Origin: an uncultured Deferribacteres bacterium | GTDB lineage: Bacteria; Zhuqueibacterota; JdFR-76; DREG01 | Direction of reading: 5' to 3' | Length of the DNA stretch: 64,000 bases | Assembly: GCA_913009825.1 (NCBI GenBank) | Contig: CAJVYQ010000017.1 | Coordinates: 16,939 to 80,938, forward strand | Shown: in pieces, positions 37,107-46,615 of the stretch | Position numbering within the stretch: the stretch's first letter is position 1 | How the letters are laid out: each line of letters begins with the position of its first letter | Translations under genes and position numbers: made by a program | The notes under the pieces: generated by a model | Told to the model about the DNA's origin: nothing | Seen by the model: the letters and a program-made list of their open reading frames with translations, nothing else | Databases searched by the model: none

Positions 37107-38678
37107 TTATTGCCGCAGCTTTTGCATTTTCCAGATATTTATTTCCACATCATTTTTCTGCAGTTTGCCGGGTGTACTGCGGCCATTGACAACATATCGC
37201 TCCAATAGCCTGGTTAAACGATAAACCACATCCGGATACAAATACTGTAAATTATTTTGTTCACCGATATCACGTGTCAGATCATAAAGCTGCACCATCG
37301 GCAGGCCCAATTGAGCCGCTTTCTGTGGCCGGGGATCGCTCCAGCCGCCGGAACCGGGACAAAGTTCCAGTTTCCATTTTCCCCGGCGTACAGAGAAGGA
37401 ACCATTGATAGAATGATGCACAATCGCTTCCCTAACCGGTTTTTTTGCTGTGCCCAGCAAGTCAGGCAGAATGCTGATGCTGTCCTCTCCGGCATAGTCC
37501 GGTAATTTTTTGCCCAGAATATCGGCCGTCGTGGCCAGCAGATCGGTGAGACAGATGAGATCATCACACTGTGAGTTCGGTTTAATTTTTCCCGGCCACC
37601 TGGCAAGGAACGGAATACGGTGGCCGCCTTCAAAAATATCTGCCTTATATCCGCGAAAATGATAGCTGGGGAAATGGCCTAACCGGGACAAATGTTTGAA
37701 ATTGGCCATGGGAGAACAACCGTTGTCGCTGGTAAAAATAACAAGTGTGTTTTCTGCGAACCCTTTCCGTTGCAGTGTTTGCAGAATTTGCCCCACCGTC
37801 CAGTCGCATTGGACAACAAAGTCGCCATAAGGCCCTAATCCGGTTTTGCCCTGAAATTCTTTTGTGGGTAAAATAGGCGTGTGGGGAGCGCTGAGTGGAA
37901 AATAGAGAAAAAACGGTTTTGCCGGTGTTTGCCGTTCAATAAATTGAACCGCTTTTTGAGTGAGTTCCGGCAGCACATTTTCATGTTTGAATCCGGGCGC
38001 CGCCGGACCACTGCGATAAAACTGGTAGTTTTGCCGACCTTCTACTGTGACGGTTGGCAGTTCCACAACATGATCATTTTCCACATAAACGTAGGGCACC
38101 ATATCCAGAGAGCCCGGAATGTTGCAAGAATAATCGAAGCCAACGGAAGAGGGTCCGTTTGTAATGGGCGCCGAGAAATCGACTTCTTCAAACTTCACTT
38201 CTTTGCGATCCCCTAACGTCACATTTTTCTTCAATGCCCAATTCCAGCCCAGATGCCATTTGCCGATGCAGCCTGTAGTGTATCCATGCTTTTTCAGAAA
38301 CGAGGCAACCGTCATTCTCCGCTTATCGATGAGAGCGCGAGAATATCCCCACAAAACACCGGATTGCAGTCGTGTGCGCCATGCGTAACGGCCGGTTAGA
38401 ATGCCGTAGCGGGTAGGAGTACAAACGGCCGATCCGGAATGGGCGTCGGTGAAGCGAACTCCCCGTGCCGCCAGCCTGTTGATATTTGGCGTGGGAATTT
38501 TACATTCCGGATTCAGGCAGCCAACGTCGCCGTAACCCAGATCATCGGCGAGAATGTAGACGATGTTTGGCCGTTCCGTTTTACCGGCAGTGCAGTCTAT
38601 GCCAAATAGCGAGAATGAAGCCGCACTCAAAGCGCATGTTTTAAGGAATTTTCTACGATCCACAAAATTTGATTTCAT
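37107..38678 (-). CDS. Sulfatase (S1 family, CTPTR active site), Tat-exported
   Basis: The protein has 523 residues. A Tat-type N-terminus (DRRKFLKT) is followed by the alkaline-phosphatase-like fold with metal ligands in YILADDLGYGDVG. The formylglycine precursor Cys86 is in CTPTRYGILTGR, followed by IGKWHLG and FTSDNG. It removes sulfate esters from a sugar or polysaccharide. AGAGGT before the ATG supports the start. It is one of four S1 sulfatases in this locus, all of cysteine type, so a formylglycine-generating enzyme or maturase must be encoded elsewhere. Confidence 0.92.
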   Translation of the reverse strand: MKSNFVDRRKFLKTCALSAASFSLFGIDCTAGKTERPNIVYILADDLGYGDVGCLNPECKIPTPNINRLAARGVRFTDAHSGSAVCTPTRYGILTGRYAWRTRLQSGVLWGYSRALIDKRRMTVASFLKKHGYTTGCIGKWHLGWNWALKKNVTLGDRKEVKFEEVDFSAPITNGPSSVGFDYSCNIPGSLDMVPYVYVENDHVVELPTVTVEGRQNYQFYRSGPAAPGFKHENVLPELTQKAVQFIERQTPAKPFFLYFPLSAPHTPILPTKEFQGKTGLGPYGDFVVQCDWTVGQILQTLQRKGFAENTLVIFTSDNGCSPMANFKHLSRLGHFPSYHFRGYKADIFEGGHRIPFLARWPGKIKPNSQCDDLICLTDLLATTADILGKKLPDYAGEDSISILPDLLGTAKKPVREAIVHHSINGSFSVRRGKWKLELCPGSGGWSDPRPQKAAQLGLPMVQLYDLTRDIGEQNNLQYLYPDVVYRLTRLLERYVVNGRSTPGKLQKNDVEINIWKMQKLRQ

Positions 38679-38790
38679 TTGAAACCTCTTTTTTTATCCA
38701 TGTATTTCTCCCGGGTATTTGGTGCCTGTCCGCCATAGACAGATATTTTGTGAGCAGAATAAAAATGTATCCATTTTTCACATATCCTCT

Positions 38791-38922
38791 TATTTAGTGT
38801 CTGTCCGAAAGCCCATTTTTTTGTCATTCCCGAATGTTTCTATCGGGAATCCCGTGCCTAAGAATTTGAGATTCAGGCTAAAAGCATGCGGGAATGACAC
38901 ATTCGGACAGACATTATTTGAT
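38791..38922. repeat. Family B element between sulfatase and sialidase-like genes
   Basis: It begins TTAGTGTCTGTCCGAAAG and ends TTCGGACAGACATTATTT, a clear terminal inverted repeat, with an inner GTCATTCCCG/CGGGAATGAC pair. The right end supplies the stop codon TAA (38914-38916) of the sialidase-like gene. Confidence 0.7.
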
Positions 38923-39963
38923 CATTTCTTCCAGCCGGTCCAGCCGGATTTTGGCCAGATAAATAGCCGTTTTATCTTCGTGACTGGAATAATAGGAAAC
39001 GTACAACACGTTGTCATGGATGAACATACCGGGATAGCTGTTGTCTCCGCTGCTGGGCAGAGCAAAAAGAGGCCGGTATTTACCTGCCGGAGTCATCCGC
39101 GCCAGTTCGGTTTCAGCCTTTCGTTCCGGCAGGTAATGCCGCCCGGCACAGATCAAGGCTCCATCCTGTAAAACGATAAAATCGGGTCCGCCGATAGGAT
39201 GATGCAGACTGCTCCATTGCCAGGTTTTGTAAGGCGGATCGCTGCTGCCGATCATGGCGCTGCGATCTCCCGCTTCCCGCCTGACCAGCGCAACCATGCG
39301 GCCATCGGGCATAAACCGCAGTGTGGTTTCATTGGGCTTGCCGGTAAGTTTAAAAGTCGTTACCCAATTGTAGTGAAGAGCATCGTTGGTTGCGACCAAA
39401 TGGGTTACCAGTTCATCACCCGATTTCTGATAGATAACGCCGTACCCCTTTCCCATGAACCAGGTCACCCGCCACAACCAATCCGCATTAGAGACAATCT
39501 TTTTATCGATAAAAATTGCCCGGGGCGCGGTAAAAATTTTTCCGCCTTCATCAGAAAATGAAACTCTCGACCTGCTTTTGATAAATTTTTTCCCTTCATA
39601 ATAGGAACCGCCCATGACAACCATAATCCGCCGGTCCGGCGTTATGCAAAGTTTCGGATCACGCAGATCCACATCTTTCTCTACTAAAAGGGCAACCGAA
39701 TGCCAGTTTTGCCCGTCTTCGGAAGCGATAATGCGGATAGTCCCGTTGATACCGGGGATATGCCCCGTTCCTTCCCGAAACGTGCAATAAAATTTCCCTT
39801 TGAAATAAATCAGATCGGTGAAAGCGCTGTGTCCTGCCCGGTCCCAGATTCTTTCTACGGAAATGATCGCTTTTTGTGCGTTTGTTTCTTGCGCCGGAAT
39901 TGTTCCAAAAAAAGAAAAAGCAAGCGCTATCACGATAAGAAAAATCATGCTACTCCGATTCAT
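38914..39963 (-). CDS. Sialidase-fold (six-bladed beta-propeller) exported protein
   Basis: The protein has about 349 residues with a signal peptide ending IPAQE. It has BNR/Asp-box-like segments (ASEDGQNW, SFSDEGG) and motifs of exo-alpha-sialidase-like proteins: FREGTGH, DLRDPKLCITPDRRIMVVMGG and LVRREAGD. The sialidase arginine triad cannot be proven from sequence alone, so activity on sialic acid is doubtful; many related proteins in polysaccharide loci have other substrates. GGAGG before 39963 fixes the start. The stop codon falls in a family B repeat. Confidence 0.7.
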   Translation of the reverse strand: MNRSSMIFLIVIALAFSFFGTIPAQETNAQKAIISVERIWDRAGHSAFTDLIYFKGKFYCTFREGTGHIPGINGTIRIIASEDGQNWHSVALLVEKDVDLRDPKLCITPDRRIMVVMGGSYYEGKKFIKSRSRVSFSDEGGKIFTAPRAIFIDKKIVSNADWLWRVTWFMGKGYGVIYQKSGDELVTHLVATNDALHYNWVTTFKLTGKPNETTLRFMPDGRMVALVRREAGDRSAMIGSSDPPYKTWQWSSLHHPIGGPDFIVLQDGALICAGRHYLPERKAETELARMTPAGKYRPLFALPSSGDNSYPGMFIHDNVLYVSYYSSHEDKTAIYLAKIRLDRLEEMIK

Positions 39964-39980
39964 AATCAAACCTCCGTTCG

Positions 39981-40275
39981 GTGTTCTATTTTAATAGCAT
40001 GCGGATAACTCGGATGACACTGATTTTCACGGATTTTTAAAAGTCTTTATCCGTGCCAATCCGCGTTATCCGTGTCATCGGTGTTCTATTTTAAGAGCAC
40101 GCGGATAACTCGGATGACACCGATTTTCACGGATTTTTAAAAGTCTTTATCCGTGTCTATCCGCGTAATCCGTGTCATCGGTGTTCTATTTTAAGAGCAC
40201 GCGGATAACACGGATAGCACCGATTTTCACGGATTTTTAAAAGTCTTTATCCGTGCCAATCCGTGTTCTATCTTC
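39981..40275. repeat. Three tandem copies of a 100-base palindromic repeat
   Basis: GTGTTCTATTTTA starts at 39981, 40081 and 40181, an exact 100-base period. Each unit has GCGGATAACTCGGATGACACCGATTTTC as one arm and the complement around ATCCGCG and ATCCGTGTCATCGGTG as the other, so each copy can fold on itself. Copies differ at only a few positions. The array fills the space between the sialidase-like gene and the GxxExxY relic. Confidence 0.9.
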
Positions 40276-40649
40276 TTATTTTCTGTCATTTGTAAATATT
40301 TTTCTTCTAAATTCTGCTTTTTTACCAAAATTCAACAAAAGGCCCACTTCTATTTTTGTTGCCTTCAGATAATTAATCAATTGAACTTCATGTTCTTCGC
40401 AAAGGCTTTCTGCCGCTTTTAATTCAACAATCACCGAATCATCAACCAATAAATCCGCATAATAATTTCCCCCTCCTGGCTGTCATAATAGACTTTAATA
40501 TTCTTTTGCTGAAATACCTTACATCCCATTTTCCGTAATTCAATGACCATAGCATTCTCGTAAACCTTTTCCAGAAATCCAAAACCAAGCGTATTATTTA
40601 CCTGATAGAAAGCCTTAATTATTTTATCCGTAATATCCGAATGCAACAT
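40276..40649 (-). pseudogene. GxxExxY-family protein, single frameshift
   Basis: The ATG at 40649 has GGAGGAG upstream. The frame gives LGFGFLEKVYENAMVIEL, which contains the GxxExxY signature, up to DSQEG. There a run of five G (plus-strand C run, 40469-40473) has lost one base. In the next frame the protein continues GNYYADLLVDDSVIVELKA and ends LLLNFGKKAEFRRK with the family-typical C-terminus at 40276. The full product would be about 125 residues. GxxExxY proteins are related to PD-(D/E)XK nucleases, with no settled function. A homopolymer sequencing error would also explain this. Confidence 0.8.
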
Positions 40650-40769
40650 TTCTCTCCTCCAAAAGTTTGCTTTTTTGTAACTATTCATCCACAAAGTCTC
40701 GGAGGCACGAAGAAACAGAAAGAAAAAGAAACCAAGCTGAATAGTTACGTTTTCTTGCTAAAATACAAT

Positions 40770-43700
40770 CTAATTCTCATTCCCGGACAAAATAACGACA
40801 GTCTGATTTAAGTCCGGAGCCGTAGCAGGAAAATATAATTTCTTCTCATTTTCCGTAATGATTTCTATATAATATTCAAAATCATCGCCGAGAGAATCCG
40901 CAGGAACAAAGGCGGAATAGACACTGCGGTTTACATGATTTAAACCGAATTTTACAAAATTTTTCCGGCCAAATATTTTCCAGAACAGGTTCGCTTCTTT
41001 GAGCCGAACATTCATTAGAATAATTTTTAATTGAAGCGGTTCGCCAGCCGTTAGAGAGGTTCGAACCGTTGGCACGATTATCCTGGCTTCACCCGGCAGT
41101 TCTCTTGGCGGAACCGCCGCTTCCGGCAATTCCTCGCCTAAAATTTCCGCTAATTCCTGCCCGGGTTTTTCAACATGCATGGGAATATTGTGCTGCTGCC
41201 AATTTGCAACATTGCCTAAACCACCTGTTGTGCTGACTGTTTTCAACAAATATCTGTGTATTTCCGTTAACTCGGTTATCAATTTTTCCCTGATTGGCAG
41301 AGCCTGCTCCTTTGCCTGTTTTTTCCGGCTTTCAATATCTTTCACAGCTCTAACCTTTCCCATTGTTTTATTATACTCGTACAGGGAGCAGTTGAATTTC
41401 CCAATTGCTCGTAAATATCGGAAATTATTCAACCAGTAGTCAAAACGTTTTTGGTTGCCCTTTCCCTTCACTTCGGGTCTGAGACTCTCCATTTCCTGAA
41501 CAAAACCATATTGTTTTTGAATCTCCTCCCATGGCTTTGGCTCAGGGAATATACCGCCAGGACCCTTGTTCCAATTTGCAGGCCTGGGCAAGTTTGCTTT
41601 TCTTGCATTTTTGTCCTTGATTTTTGAACTGCCATCGAGACGAATGAATAAATCTGTCATCGGCTTTGCGACTTCTTTACCAAATTGCGTCAGCACCCAA
41701 TCGGAATAAAAATCATTTACCTCCAAATCTCTATTCCGATAATATCCCTTATGGATTAAAGAAGGGTCTGCTTCATAATTTTTATAACTTTTTCCACCAC
41801 AATTAATTCTTCGGTAAGTTTTTAATTTACCGTTCTTATCCAAACCTGTGATAACAATTCCTGCCAAACTCGGATAATCAGTAATATAATCAAATTTGAT
41901 ATTCAATTTTCCATCAGAAACCCGGATGTTTTCAAATGTTAAGTCTAAAGCTTTGCCATTGCCAACCCTGGCAAATATGTCAAAGCTGTTTATAACCGGG
42001 TTATTTTGAATTGCAATGTTAAAAATACGTTTTCCTTTTTCATTGTAATAAATTTCACAAAATTTAAGAGTCAATTTATATTTCCCGTCAGGTATTTTGA
42101 GGTCATAATTCGTTAACGCATAAATCATTGTTTGATAAAGGGAATCTTCTTCCGTATTCTCAACAGAAACATCGGGGAAATTGGCAAACTGAGCTTCAAC
42201 CGCTCCTTCCATTTCATCAATATCGGGGGGGACAAAAGCTACACCAAATTCCGGATTCCATGATTTCTGCTCCCAGCCAGCATGAGCGAGAGCAGATACA
42301 TTTGGACCAAGAATTCGAGTTCGCCAATGAATGCCTATCAGACCAGTACAGCCATAAGATAGCGCATCGGCAGCATCTTTTCTCATTCGACCCGCCCAAA
42401 GTTGTGGGATAATCAACGCAGGGTCATCTTCCAACCAGGGTATTGCCCATTTGGGACGATCTTTCACTCCGGCGAATTCCACTTCTACCGGCGCAAAACC
42501 CACCTGTCTGTTGATGCAGCTCATGGGCATCTCTTTGGGCAACATACGATCAAATATAGAGCGATCTTGCTTAGGCCCCAGAACCCAGCCGCACGTGGCC
42601 AAAGTAAAAGGCGCCCGGACATTCTTTGCCGCTTTAATCGCTGCAGACAGATCATTTTGGGTTTGAGAAATTTATTCCTGTGTATTGCCCCCCCATGTCC
42701 AATTTTCAGGCGTCCAAAACCAATAATAATCGACCGGATAATTTTGTTTAATCCATTCAAACATTCCTTCATAAAGCGCCTGCACAACGCCTTCACTTTG
42801 AGTATTTTTTCCATTTCTCTTGATCCGCTCCTGCACTTCTTCTGGAATTGTCAATGGTATTTCTGTTCCGACACAGGTTTTAATACCAAATGATTTTGCG
42901 TATGTGAACACTTCATGAAAAAAATCACCCGTGCGATTTAAAAGCTCATTTTTTTCTTTTAAGCTTTCCGGCCAGGGCGCCATATCTTTCATATAACTTG
43001 TGCCGTAATCATCCCTTTCAAACAGTTGATAGGTCCCAAAGGAGTAGTCACGTGTTTTTTTCGGTTCGTAACCCCAGGTTCCATTGAGCGTTGTAAAATG
43101 GCGGGCAGGATAGCTGAAGTTCACCTCACCTCTATTGCCAATATCTTCTTTAAGTCCAATCCAAACCGTTGGTTCAGGTCCCACACCGCCTTCGGGGTAG
43201 GTGTGTAAACCAAAAAAATTCATCCGCAGCTTCGGGAGCTGGGAAAAGACGGCTTTGTAATCATCAGCAGTCCACCAATCCGGTCCTTCCGGGAAATCGT
43301 GAAAAGGTTGAATACCTCTGATAGAAAAAAGGGGTTTTCCCGTTTCATTCAAATCCGGAAGTTGAAGTTTTGTTTTTTCATCCGGGATTACATCGCCGTG
43401 CAAATAAAATCTGATCCCCAAATGTTCGGCAAATCGATATGTGGCGTAGAGCGTGCCGATTTCATCACCACCACAAAGGAGGACAATTTTATATCCATGT
43501 TTTGTGAGGGTCTGCAAAACATATTCTTGATCATTCAAACTTGATACGGTGTTTTTTAATTTTTCATCCTGAAGATTTTTTATAAGCGAGCGATCCTTTT
43601 TTACAACAAGGATAACATTATTTTCAAAACCTTTGAGCGAATCTGTTCTTATAATCGGTAATAATTCACCCGTTCGTTGATAGACATACCGTCTTACTTC

Positions 43701-43835
43701 TTTGGCTGCAAAAGTTTCCCGGTTTGTGGCTTTTTGAGGTAAAACTATAATTGTTTCTTGGCTTTGCTGGCTGCAATTCATAACAGAAAAAATACTCCAG
43801 ATTACAAATACGTTGATGATCTTTTTATATTTCAT
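40770..43835 (-). pseudogene. GH67-like/malectin-domain glycoside hydrolase, interrupted by an in-frame TAA
   Basis: Two long frames lie in the same phase, separated only by a TAA at 42672-42674 (NTQE, stop, ISQTQND). Without it the product would be about 1021 residues. It has a signal peptide with lipobox MNCS near Cys21. A GH67-type N-terminal beta domain follows (TNRETFAAKEVRRYVYQRTG). A TIM barrel with WFWTPENWTWGG runs across the break to GIHWRTRILGPN. A malectin-like domain follows at about 540-690, and a C-terminal beta domain. Alpha-glucuronidase-like activity is a guess from the N-terminal domain. The stop truncates the barrel, so the present gene should be inactive unless read through. 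Confidence 0.75.
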
Positions 43836-43933
43836 GATTTTTCTCTTTCTATTATTTCATTGTAATAGTTTGTTTTTTGAAGCAAAACCTACAATCAACA
43901 GGATTGCAGGACGACGAACCTCGTCGCCCTGCA

Positions 43934-45292
43934 CTATGTTTTTAGCCAAAAAAGTTCAATTTCCTCTAACGATTTTCCTTTTGTTTCCGGCACAACCCGC
44001 CATACAAAAATGATGAGGACAAGACACATAGTTCCATAAAGCCAGAAAGGAAATCCATGATGAAATTTATTGATTAGCCACGGATTATCATCCATCATAG
44101 GAAATGTTTGTGAAACCACCCAATTCGCTGCCCATAAACAAACAGTTGCAATGGACATCGCCCGGCCACGAATTCGTGTCGGGAAAATTTCTGAAAGGAT
44201 AACCCACGTAACCGGGCCAACCGATAAGGCAAAACAAGAAATATATCCGAGAACAAAGATTAACATCCATATCTCTGTTTGCTGAAAATAGGCTGCCAAT
44301 CCTAAACTTATTAAACAAATACCCATTCCTGCGGAACCAATGATCATCAAAGGTTTCCGGCCTATTCGATCAACTGTTTGGATAGCAATAATTGTGAATC
44401 CCAAATTAAAAACACCGACCAGGATAGTTTGCAGGAGAGCAGTGTTGGTTCCGGCCCCAATATTTTTAAATATTTCCGGCGCGTAATACAGGAAAACATT
44501 AATTCCGGTAACCTGCTGTAAAATGGCCAAGACGATCCCAATCATCAATAAAATTCTTAACCCGGGTTTAAAAAGCTGGATGATTGATTCGCTCTCCCTG
44601 CCGATTGTGTTCCTGATTTCCCGCAACTCCTTTTTTGCATAAACTTCTCCCCCAACCTTGCTCAGGACAGACATCGCCGCATCAATCCTTTGATTTTTCA
44701 TCAACCAGCGAGGAGTTTCAGGAATGAAAAATAAAAAGAGAAGAAAAAGTGTGGCAGGCAAAGCTTCCGAGGCAAACATCCATCGCCAACCATAGAGAAT
44801 GTTCCAAGTTTCATTCCCCTGGGCAGCTATAAAATAATTCACAAAATATACAATCAGCATTCCGAAAACAATTGCAAACTGATTGTAAGAAACCAAGCGA
44901 CCGCGGATTTTTGCCGGCGATATTTCGGCAATATAAAGCGGCGACAGCATAGAAGCCATGCCGACGCCAATTCCGCCAATCATTCGATAGATGACAAATT
45001 CGGTCAAATTCCGGGGGATGGCTGAACCGATAGCCGAAACGGTAAAAAAAACAGCGGCTAAAATCAGCACCTTTTTTCTGCCCAAAAAGTCACTCAGCAT
45101 GCCTGCTGCGCTACAACCGATTACACACCCAATCAGAGCGCAGGAAGCTGCCCAGCCCATTTGCGCGGCATCTAAATTAAAATTTGTTCTCAGAAATCCA
45201 ATCGCCCCTGAAATGACGGCCGTATCATAACCGAAAAGGAACCCGCCAAGAGTTGCCACAAGAGAAACCCTAACCATGTAAGATATTTTCAT
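43934..45292 (-). CDS. MFS sugar porter (XylE/GalP-like)
   Basis: The protein has 452 residues with 12 membrane helices. Sugar-porter signatures are GGFLFGYDTAVISGA, the loop GRKKVLILA, PLYIAEISPAKIRGRLVS, PETPRWLM, QQVTGINVFLYYAP, and PETKGKSLEEIE. It should import a monosaccharide with protons. Its ATG overlaps the stop of the GH3 relic upstream (ATGA), so its translation was once coupled to an intact GH3 gene. The GH67-like gene follows 98 bases later, giving a GH3-transporter-hydrolase operon of which only the transporter is intact. Confidence 0.92.
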   Translation of the reverse strand: MKISYMVRVSLVATLGGFLFGYDTAVISGAIGFLRTNFNLDAAQMGWAASCALIGCVIGCSAAGMLSDFLGRKKVLILAAVFFTVSAIGSAIPRNLTEFVIYRMIGGIGVGMASMLSPLYIAEISPAKIRGRLVSYNQFAIVFGMLIVYFVNYFIAAQGNETWNILYGWRWMFASEALPATLFLLFLFFIPETPRWLMKNQRIDAAMSVLSKVGGEVYAKKELREIRNTIGRESESIIQLFKPGLRILLMIGIVLAILQQVTGINVFLYYAPEIFKNIGAGTNTALLQTILVGVFNLGFTIIAIQTVDRIGRKPLMIIGSAGMGICLISLGLAAYFQQTEIWMLIFVLGYISCFALSVGPVTWVILSEIFPTRIRGRAMSIATVCLWAANWVVSQTFPMMDDNPWLINKFHHGFPFWLYGTMCLVLIIFVWRVVPETKGKSLEEIELFWLKT

Positions 45293-46314
45293 TCAACCAC
45301 CTTCAAAATTCCCCGCCGTCGAATATCTTTGCACGAACTGCCAATCATAATTTTAAAATCGCCGGGTTCAACGACCCGCTGTAGTTTTTCATCGAGCATA
45401 GACAACTGTTCAAAACCTATTTCAAATGAAACTTTTTTTATTTCTCCCTGTTGAAGGTGGATCCGTTTGAACCCTTTTAGCTCCGTGACCGGTCTGACAA
45501 CACCGGCAACAATGTCGCGATGAAAACTCTGTTTTTGCCGGCACTCCGTCACCAATCTGCCATTGATGAACAGACGAAAACCATCATTTCCTTCCACACC
45601 GATGCGGAATGAACCGCTGCCGGTCAGGCGTAATTTTCCCGTCCAGCGTGCAGAGAACCAATCTTTGTCAAGGCCGGAAAACGGCGGGAAAAGTGTCCAT
45701 TTGAAATCGACCTTTCCATCGAACCTGGAAAAAACAGATTTACCGGAAAGGTGAATATTATTGAAATAGTCACCTTTCAAACCGGGCTGATTTTGACGAA
45801 AGTAGAAATATTTTTGCAGAATAGGGACAAATCTACGATCCTCTCTGCCGCAACCGGCAGCAAATTGTATTTCCGTATTTATACCAACTTTATTTTTATT
45901 CCAGCCAAAATCGTTATTTTGTGATTCCCCGTTCCGCTGTAACCGCCCAATCTTGCTTCCACCGCATCCATACCGGTTACGGCAATATTTTTTAAATTTT
46001 TACGCAGCGGTAAAATATGATTTATATTTTTCAGCAGCACAATGGATTTCTGCGCCGCCCGCAGCGCCGGCTTTCGATGTTCTGCTCTGCCTTTCCATTT
46101 GGCTGCTTCGTCGGGGTTCACATACTGTTTTTCGAACAGCCCAAGATTAAATTTTACCCGCAACACTCTAAATACTGCTTCGTTGATAACTTCCTGATCA
46201 ATCATGCCATCTTTGAACGCTTGCAGTGGCAATCACGTCCATCTTCCTAAAACTGTGCACAAAAGCCACCGCCATTTGTGCCGCCAGATACTGGCCTTCT
46301 CCATAAAAATCAGT
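45289..46314 (-). pseudogene. GH3 beta-glucosidase relic with PA14 domain
   Basis: Pieces of one GH3 enzyme remain in order. FYGEGQYLAAQMAVAF near 46306-46260 matches the FGEDPYL region of the barrel. After a deletion, LQAFKDGMIDQEVINEAVFRVLRVKFNLGLF (46230-46140) is the segment that ends the barrel, and QKSIVLLKN with GGYSG begins domain 2. Then one base is missing from an A-run near 45890. The next frame gives PA14 (SARWTGKLRLTGSGSFRIGVEGNDGFRLFING) and the C-terminal FnIII-like domain. The N-terminus and most of the catalytic barrel are absent. The end overlaps the MFS start. Confidence 0.8.
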
Positions 46315-46443
46315 TCATTTTATTTAATATTTGTTCTAATTTTCGCAACTATTCAGGTAGGCTCTATCAATTAATAATAATCACACTTCGAATCCGCTCC
46401 GGATGGTTATCTTAGCCGGACTGAGCGGAGTCGAAGGTTTTCT

Positions 46444-46573
46444 ATATAGTGTCTTAACGAAAAGTGGAAAACACGCATCTTGCTTGTTTTATAAACTGTT
46501 TAGTTTCCTGCTTTTCAATAAGATTATAATTCAAACAAGATGTTTGATATACAATTTAGATACTTTTCGTTCA
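46444..46573. repeat. Family B element with AT-rich interior
   Basis: ATAGTGTCTTAACGAAAAGT near the left and ACTTTTCGTTCAGCCTCTAT at the right form imperfect terminal repeats. An inner pair, GCATCTTGCTTGTTT/AAACAAGATG, sits between. The rest of the gap 46315-46615 contains a CGGACTGAGCGGAGTCGAAGG repeat and no gene. Confidence 0.5.
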
Positions 46574-46615
46574 GCCTCTATTTATCATAAAACATACACA
46601 CCTGAGAAAATCACA

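Noticed and set aside
38914..39963. Calling this gene a true neuraminidase.
   Set aside because: The fold motifs fit the superfamily, but the arginine triad and catalytic Tyr/Glu pair could not be placed with confidence, and no sialic-acid catabolism genes are nearby.
39981..40275. Three regular repeats could be a CRISPR array.
   Set aside because: The repeat unit is the whole 100-base period with no unique spacers, each unit is internally palindromic, and no cas genes are nearby.
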